This document shows positions 58,601 through 64,000 of a DNA stretch of 64,000 nucleotides, one piece after another. Location: assembly GCA_029204225.1 (NCBI GenBank), contig CM055103.1, positions 54,905,054 through 54,969,053 on the forward strand, in the 5' to 3' direction. The notes below the pieces were generated by a model, which worked only from the letters and a program-made list of their open reading frames with translations, was not told where the DNA came from and did not search any database. The translations under genes and the position numbers were made by a program. Position 1 is the stretch's first letter. Every line of letters starts with the position of its first letter. This DNA is from Diphasiastrum complanatum (Eukaryota > Streptophyta > Lycopodiopsida > Lycopodiales > Lycopodiaceae).

Positions 58601-58660
58601 AATGATTCATGGGAAAGGGTTGAAAGCATAAAGAAGAATTTCCCTAGTTTTCATTTCTAG
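55640..58660 (+). pseudogene. Chromovirus pol: protease, RT, RNase H, integrase, chromodomain
   Basis: Protease: DSGATHSFINSGLVHRL near 55660-55710. [42 protein letters not shown], a frame change near 56355, [16 protein letters not shown] and VVFLDDILIYS (two catalytic Asp present). RNase H: FESKKLMGPKSHYTTQEKEL and VYTDHQPL. Integrase: the zinc segment H..CAGHPGIHRT...CRPCQLAK, DFVVGLPRTQ (Asp), VSDRDPKFTGHFW (Asp) and SSSDHPESNGQTERTNQTME (Glu). C-terminal chromodomain: NRSISECLIRWKGWNEDNDS ending at TAG near 58660. Stops include those at 55981-55983, about 56060, several in 56910-57270, 57751-57753, about 58114 and about 58336. Chromodomains steer integration to histone-marked chromatin. 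Confidence 0.9.
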
Positions 58661-58688
58661 AGATAGAAATGGTTTAAGGGGGGAAGAA

Positions 58689-58883
58689 TGTTATGTCCAT
58701 GTCCTGTACAATGGAATCGGAATTATTCCTGATGTGGATAGTCGGTCACTCCAGTAGTATGTGGCTATTAGTTATGCTACATCATTCTGGACGTGGTCGT
58801 ATTAAATAATTAACAATCATATGAGGGCCCAGACCTATAATTGGACATAGGAGCACATGCATGGTGAAGACTGCTTTAATGCA
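58689..58883 (+). repeat. 3' LTR of the chromovirus
   Basis: 195 bp, same ends as the 5' LTR; preceded by the polypurine tract. Confidence 0.93.
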
Positions 58884-60589
58884 AGAATAGGAGATCAATA
58901 GTTCAATTTAGGTTGCATGGGGATTCTAAAGGGAATATCTTCTCTCTCTTGAGAAGAATAGGTGTAGTGGAAACTCGCCCATCCTCCTATTGTGAATTGT
59001 GATTCTTGAGCAAGTGTTTCCTCTCCTCTCTTGTGTTCTTCACTGTGGCTTGGGGGTGGATTGGTTAGGGTATTTACTAGCCTCTCCATATTGGTTGGGT
59101 GGTTCATGCTCCACAGGTGTCCTTTTGGTTTGCATGTGATTGGAATCCTGTAGGTCTTCACTTGGTGGTTCTTACACCATGTGCCATATGCATCTCTAAA
59201 ATCCCCCCCCCCCCCCCCGATCAATGATGTGTAAGCCTCATATTCACAAGTGATCCCATCAACTTCTTGCATAGCTATTATTTTGAATAGAACTTCATTT
59301 CTTTACTCATCAACCTCGCAAAGAGAGCCAATGAATCCAACGAATTCCACCTCAATCTCTTTCTTGTTTTATTTTTTTCTTTTTTCGAGATGATCATGAG
59401 CTCATCTTTTTGTTATTATCTGAATGCAGTGACTATGTGCTATGATTTAATCCATTTTTTTTTTCCTCACTTATTAGTGGTGGTTACAAACACATGCATA
59501 TAAATTTAGTTTCATTAACAATTGATAAATTATGTTGTGTTTCACAAGATGTTGTAAGTCTTCAATTTTACATAGGTGTCATGCAACTCAATTATAATAA
59601 TGGGCCAACAATTGGTCATAAAACTTTTAGATTTTCTATTTTTTAACAATGTTGAAATCTGACGCATTTAAAATTCATCAGTTTTTGAATTCAAAATTTG
59701 TCGAATTTGTATGGAAAAAAAATATTTGCCAGATTTCGATAGAATTTTTTTTTTATTATTCCAAAAGATTAACACTTGATATGTCAGAATCCAATGACCA
59801 TGTGCATATTTTTCCAATAAATATTTTTAGGTCAGTCTTCAGTTTTGAGTTTATCATCAAATAGTGACGCATTTTTTTATGCCCTACATCAATTCCACAA
59901 AAACTTAACACACAAGTTCACACCCAACATCTTATTATGACACATGTTTTTACTCTTGCATCGATTTAAAATAGAAAATTAAGTTTGCGCAATTTAGTAT
60001 TTGTAGAAAATTTTGCATCCCTCACCAAGAGGTGGAGTTTGCAAGAAAATAAAATCAAATATTGATTATGTGTTTTTGAAAAGGTAGAAATTTGGACTAA
60101 AAATTTTTATCTGGAATCAATTTATTTGAGTCTTGGTTGAAGATGCGTACATGTATAAGAAAAACAAATTGAAAGATAAAAATCCAAATGATATACTCAA
60201 ATGCAATTGTAAAGTTATGGAAGCTACGCTGCATTGCACGATCCCAAATACCTTTCGTCTCTCGGTCATACCTTTAAAAGTACGTCAAATTAGTTCCTTG
60301 TTTTTTATGAAGGTTTTAGTGGCACCTCGCTTGCCCTAGTTTATATAAATTTATATATAAAACTCTTTAAAAAACCAAGAAAAACAGAGCTTTTTGATCA
60401 GATTCTAGCTTTTATAAGCCGATTGTGTCAAGGCAAATCAGTGACAAACTTTGATGTCATTAGGTATATGGTTATCCTCTTCCACAATCTATCACAAAAC
60501 ATAGAATATATATACGATAATTGAAAAATCATATTTGAAAAAACTCAATCCTTGGAAACTAAATTAACTACTATAATAATTTACTTTCC
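58884..60589. other. No gene recognised; poly-C run at about 59202-59218
   Basis: A 125-codon minus-strand frame (58895-59272) crosses the C run, encoded as a Gly tract, and has no family. The rest is AT-rich. Confidence 0.4.
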
Positions 60590-61420
60590 ATATGAACAAG
60601 GATCTTGATGTCCAGTCAATTGAATTGCATACTCCACAGAAGCTCCATTCTTGTTCAAACGTCCTCAAACTCTGACATGTCTTCCTGTCTTATTACTAAA
60701 TGAACCATCAATATTTGCATGTGCACACATTGTTCTTATTCATGTTCCAATAATTGTTTTTCCAATCGGAACCTTCACATACCACTAGACATAAAAAAAA
60801 CTTACTAAAATGTGCATATAATTGATTGAAATAGGGTATAACTAATTTAAATATGCATGAAAATTTTCAAGTTACAAACATTTCATGCAAATTTTCCTTC
60901 AATGTAGACACAAAAGCATATGGTTAAAAGGGCACTACAACTTTGCTATCTTGCCAATCTTTTTTTTCCTTCAAAAATAATGGATGTGGCACTGGCTCAG
61001 AAGACCCTCACAAAGGCTGATGCTTCATCAACACCTCAAAAGTATTGACTACCTCATCAATATAGCATGTAACATCTTTATGATTTTTCTCAGGTGCAGA
61101 ATATGTCACATCTAATTTCCAATTCTTTGACCTATTAGGCATATATCTGAAAAAATAGAACGACTTAGATTTTAACAAAATAAAAAACATTAAATAAAAT
61201 TTTACCTTCTCATTAATTTCTTCAAATTCGAGGTAAACAAATAACAAATGTAGCTAATTTACACTTTTTATATCGAGCGTCTATAAGGATATTGAACGAC
61301 AATTCATGTGAACTCGAAGGGAAGGTCTCTCCTAAAGTCTTAAAGGCCAATAGGCTTATTGGTTTATCCCATTTCACATAAAACAAGTCTGGAATCAACT
61401 TAAATGAAATCAAATTAGAC
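60590..61420 (-). pseudogene. Tyrosine recombinase-like remnant (Crypton / DUF3504 style)
   Basis: At 60780-60590 the minus strand encodes WYVKVPIGKTIIGT, a stop, IRTMCAHANIDGSFSNKTGR and, after damage, NGASVEYAIQLTGHQDPCSY. This matches the C-terminal part of the eukaryotic tyrosine recombinase domain: P.GK.T.G...K.M....GI.G..TNHS.R....L...G.....I...TGH.S....Y. The HxxR box reads KTGR (His lost, Arg kept); the TGH box is intact. Upstream exon-like blocks at 61140-61000 (NRSKNWKLDVTYSAPEKNHK, CYIDEVVNTFEVLMKHQP) and 61413-61222 fit the segment before it. Such domains occur in Crypton transposons and in host genes derived from them. Dead copy. Confidence 0.55.
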
Positions 61421-63019
61421 TTTAAAACAATGGATCACATACAGCATAAGCACTGAGGGGTGAAGATGGGGACCCCCGCCTCGAAGGATATTTCTTTTCA
61501 TTATGCAAAACCAATTGGCCTATGCCAATTACATATATACATTGGATTCCACAAAGGGTCTCAACATAGGAACATAAACTTAGTTCCTTTCAATGGTCTT
61601 AATTCTCAATCCTAGCTTATTAGAAGCATAAGATTTTCTTCATGTGAAAAACAGCCTATTTTGGCAAATCTAGCCATGTAGAACTTTGTAAATATTGTGT
61701 ATAATTGGGTTCCACACATGGAAGTCCAATATGCCACGTGGCATCCCACTCCTAATGTAGGTTAGGTCAAGTCAAGAGAGTTGGTTATGTCTATTTGGTG
61801 GTCATCCCTACTTTATAGGACCTACACCTAAGTTTAAGGTGAAAATTTGACTAACTAACTACCTACCAAGCATGACTCTAGGATCTAGGCTAGGGTTTCA
61901 TTTTAGGGCAAGAAGAGTGAGTAAACTTCCTTATTACATGCTAGAAATCCACCTAACTTTAAGAAGGAAGTCGAATTTTCTATGTATTCCATAGTGAGAA
62001 GATAGAATATTTTTGGAGCTCATTGGCAATCTCAAGCTAGTTCACTATGTACATTGAGTTTTTGTGATCCAAATGAAACCAAATCAATTTCTACTTGTTT
62101 CTAAGGTTGAAGGCCATACTACAACCTGTATTACACATGTGAGGGCTCGTATTTCAATGTTGATCAATGCCTTTGATTGTTAATGCTTGTTGTTTGTCAA
62201 ATTGCCAATCTAGATCAACTTTTTGATGACTAGTTTTCTGAGAGATTGTTAAGCAAGCATCCAATCACTCTTGTGGATCTTTTGTAGATCCATTTATGGT
62301 CCTAGAGTATAGTACTTTCACACTTCATAAATCTTAATTTATTAATTCCAAATCTAGCTTATCAGAAGCATAAGATTTTCTTCATATATCTTAATTCTTT
62401 TCACATGCAAATCATGAAGATCATAGAAACTTGACATGCAATCATGATGGATCTTAGAAACTTAACATGCAATAGTCTATCAAAGCAAGAAAACTAGTCC
62501 TCCCTAAGATCCACAATCACACACAAAGGCAATGGAAGGGCAAGGTCATTAATGCATCACTCAAGAAACAAGAATGATCAAGGAGCTCAAGAATGCTTCA
62601 AAACTCATGAAAGATATTCACATTTCAGCATGGAGTAGATACGTTTCCAAAAGCTTCCCTTCTACAAAGGGGGAGTCTCTTAAATAAGCATTTCCACATT
62701 ACACAAATTACAAGTGGAATTATGCTCCACTAGATGTCACCATCAAAAGGCGGCTCACTCTACTTTTCTTAGAGGGGCCTACTTGCATTTATTACTTTGC
62801 CTAGAAATACTATTTCTACATGGTCATTACATCTTTCGGGATTCACCATCAGGCTTACACAGTTCTTGCTTGTCATTCCTAACTAGCATTCCTTGGCTCT
62901 CAAGCTCTCAGTCTTCGTTCATCTCCTCCTCTTAGAGACCTCCTCGGTCTAAGGTGAGAGGTGCTCTTGGGTTGCTCTTGGTCGAGTATCTTGAGGATTC
63001 GTCAGAATCAGCCAACAAA
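61421..63019. other. No gene recognised
   Basis: AT-rich DNA. 62280-62320 shares a short match with 50815-50855. A 73-codon frame at 62714-62935 has no family. Confidence 0.45.
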
Positions 63020-63235
63020 GTTTTGTGTTCAGATCCACAGATGTGAAATATAGTAGCCTACTAGACAGCAACATTCTTTTATGTTTTGGTTCATGTTTGA
63101 TCAAGATCTATTAGAATTTGCATCTCATTCTTAGTGCTGATTTTTCTACATTGGCAAGATTTGTGAATTATTGTCTTTCTAACCTAAGGTCATCTTATGG
63201 ATTTAGATCTTAATTGGTCTGAAATTCTTCACACT
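63020..63235 (+). repeat. Copia LTR 3' part, second copy
   Basis: Matches 40600-40827 (TTTTATGTTTTGGTTCATGT, TTTCTACATTGGCAAGAT, ATGGATTTAGATCTTAATTG) up to the terminal CACA. It is followed by CTTGATG, not by a primer site, so it is a solo or 3' LTR. Confidence 0.65.
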
Positions 63236-63484
63236 TGATGTCCTCTTCCTTATGGTATACTCAGTTTCATATTTCGATGTATTGACTAAAAGTTATAGCT
63301 AATCATGATGGTGAATGACAATATAAGTAACCAATTTAGATTAAACGATGGGCAGGACAGGAAATACAAAATGTTGTCGGATAGTCTTCTCTCGCCATGT
63401 TATCTCTCTCTAAAGTCAAATGTGCTTAAAGGGCCCATTTTGAGCCCATATTTTCCCTAATGAGAAAATATGGGCTCAAAATGT

Positions 63485-63780
63485 CAAGGGAGTATCATGA
63501 AACATAGATGAAATTGAAAAACTGTTTGGAGAAATAACGTACTAAAGAAATGGATTGAAATGTTATAGAGTTATTTGAGTGACCTTACAAATAATAATGA
63601 TAAGATGAAAGTTGCATTTCAATCCATGTGAATCTCAGATTTGTGTCTAGTTGAAGATATGGACTTGCTAAATAAGAAGACAAAGAGTAATCAAAGAAGA
63701 TTCTTGCCAACAAAGAATATTTGTGAGCTTTCATCAAGAGGAGGTCACTGAAAAAGAAGAATCAGTGCATTCAAGTAAGT
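63485..63780 (+). repeat. Repeat shared with 41600-41830
   Basis: Same orientation and order relative to the LTR as at 40.5-41.8 kb (GGGAGTATCATGAAA, GACTTGCTAAATAAGAAGAC, GAGGAGGTCACT). It has about 80 bp that the other copy lacks. Confidence 0.7.
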
Positions 63781-64000
63781 GTTAACATTACTATTTGTCC
63801 TTAATGTTGTTTGAATTTTTTTTCTTTCATAAAATCTTGAGTTATGTCATATATCTATGTAAACTTCCTAGGAGGACTTTTAGCATTGTGCTAAAATGAA
63901 TAAAGTGTTTGCACAAATTGTGTGTTGTCTTGCGAAGCAATGAGAATCAAACACGTAGAAAGGCACATTGGTTTTGGATAAGAATTGGCCATCTAATTTC

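Larger units (their letters stand above)
54139..58883 (+). mobile_element. Full-length Ty3-gypsy chromovirus, decayed
   Basis: Bounded by 195-bp LTRs starting TGTTATGTCC and ending TTTAATGCA. Gene order is gag, protease, RT, RNase H, integrase, chromodomain, as in chromoviruses. A polypurine tract AAGGGGGGAAGAA (58676-58688) sits right before the 3' LTR. By my count the LTRs differ at about 14 of 195 positions (about 7 percent), so insertion is not recent. Flanking bases (CCATG left, AGAAT right) do not form a target-site duplication. No canonical primer site follows the 5' LTR. Many stops and frame changes; inactive. Confidence 0.92.

Noticed and set aside
54134-58888. Five-base target-site duplication of the chromovirus
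   Set aside because: CCATG and AGAAT do not match.
59245-59270. Short inverted similarity (GATGG.ATCAC.TGTG) between the two outer flanks of the chromovirus
   Set aside because: About 20 bp only, imperfect, and not extended; likely chance.
58895-59272. 125-codon minus-strand frame after the chromovirus
   Set aside because: Includes a Gly tract from the poly-C run and has no family or splice context.

Overview
This window reads as nuclear DNA of a land plant with a large, transposon-packed genome. The evidence is GT-AG introns, long AT-rich non-coding stretches, many (CT)n/(GA)n/(GT)n microsatellites, CACTA (En/Spm), Ty1-copia and Ty3-gypsy pieces, and a plant-type arogenate/prephenate dehydratase. 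The lineage cannot be fixed from sequence alone. A Crypton-like tyrosine recombinase remnant and unfamiliar repeat families make a non-angiosperm (fern, lycophyte, bryophyte or gymnosperm) worth considering, but this is only a hunch. There is no operon, CRISPR array, rRNA or convincing tRNA gene.

Layout. 0-2.4 kb: an arogenate dehydratase gene (5' end outside the window) lying in one arm of a large inverted duplication. The other arm, with a broken copy of the gene, is at 27.4-30.1 kb. 2.4-4.6 kb: decayed CACTA transposase (TNP2). 5.5-7.2 kb: a histone H3-like fold followed directly by a Ulp1-like (C48) cysteine protease gene whose introns can be read out. 10.8-15.1 kb: repeat remnants, a gypsy RT scrap and a CACTA ORF1 (Ptta/En/Spm) on the minus strand. 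15.6-18.7 kb: palindromic motifs like CACTA subterminal repeats and a 0.73-kb foldback element. 18.7-22.5 kb: an array of about a dozen hairpin-forming palindromes. 22.5-25.2 kb: a decayed long coding region of unknown family. 26-27.6 kb: SINE-like units, a copia gag remnant and another decayed ORF. 31-32 kb: copia integrase. 33-36 kb: tandem and dispersed repeats. 36.4-37.6 kb: copia gag-protease. 38.1-40.2 kb: an internally reduced CACTA element with divergent gene remnants. 40.5-43.4 kb: copia LTR and gypsy tail pieces. 43.7-49.4 kb: a better-preserved CACTA TNP2 gene (with DUF4218 and DUF4216 regions) preceded on the same strand by a SET-domain-like gene. 50-53 kb: foldback relative, microsatellites, AT-rich DNA. 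54.1-58.9 kb: a full-length but decayed chromovirus (Ty3-gypsy with chromodomain) with 195-bp LTRs. 60.6-61.4 kb: tyrosine-recombinase remnant. 63.0-63.8 kb: a second copia LTR copy.

How it fits together. The only ordinary host gene is the dehydratase, which acts in plastid phenylalanine synthesis. Nearly everything else is mobile or derived from mobile DNA. The recurring theme is chromatin- or SUMO-related domains beside transposase genes: the H3-like plus Ulp1 unit downstream of CACTA copy 1, and the SET-like gene upstream of CACTA copy 2. Together with the palindrome array next to the unknown 22.5-25.2 kb coding region, these are the most unusual parts of the window.

Coordinates of decayed exons are estimates from hand translation. 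Splice sites are given only where I could read them.
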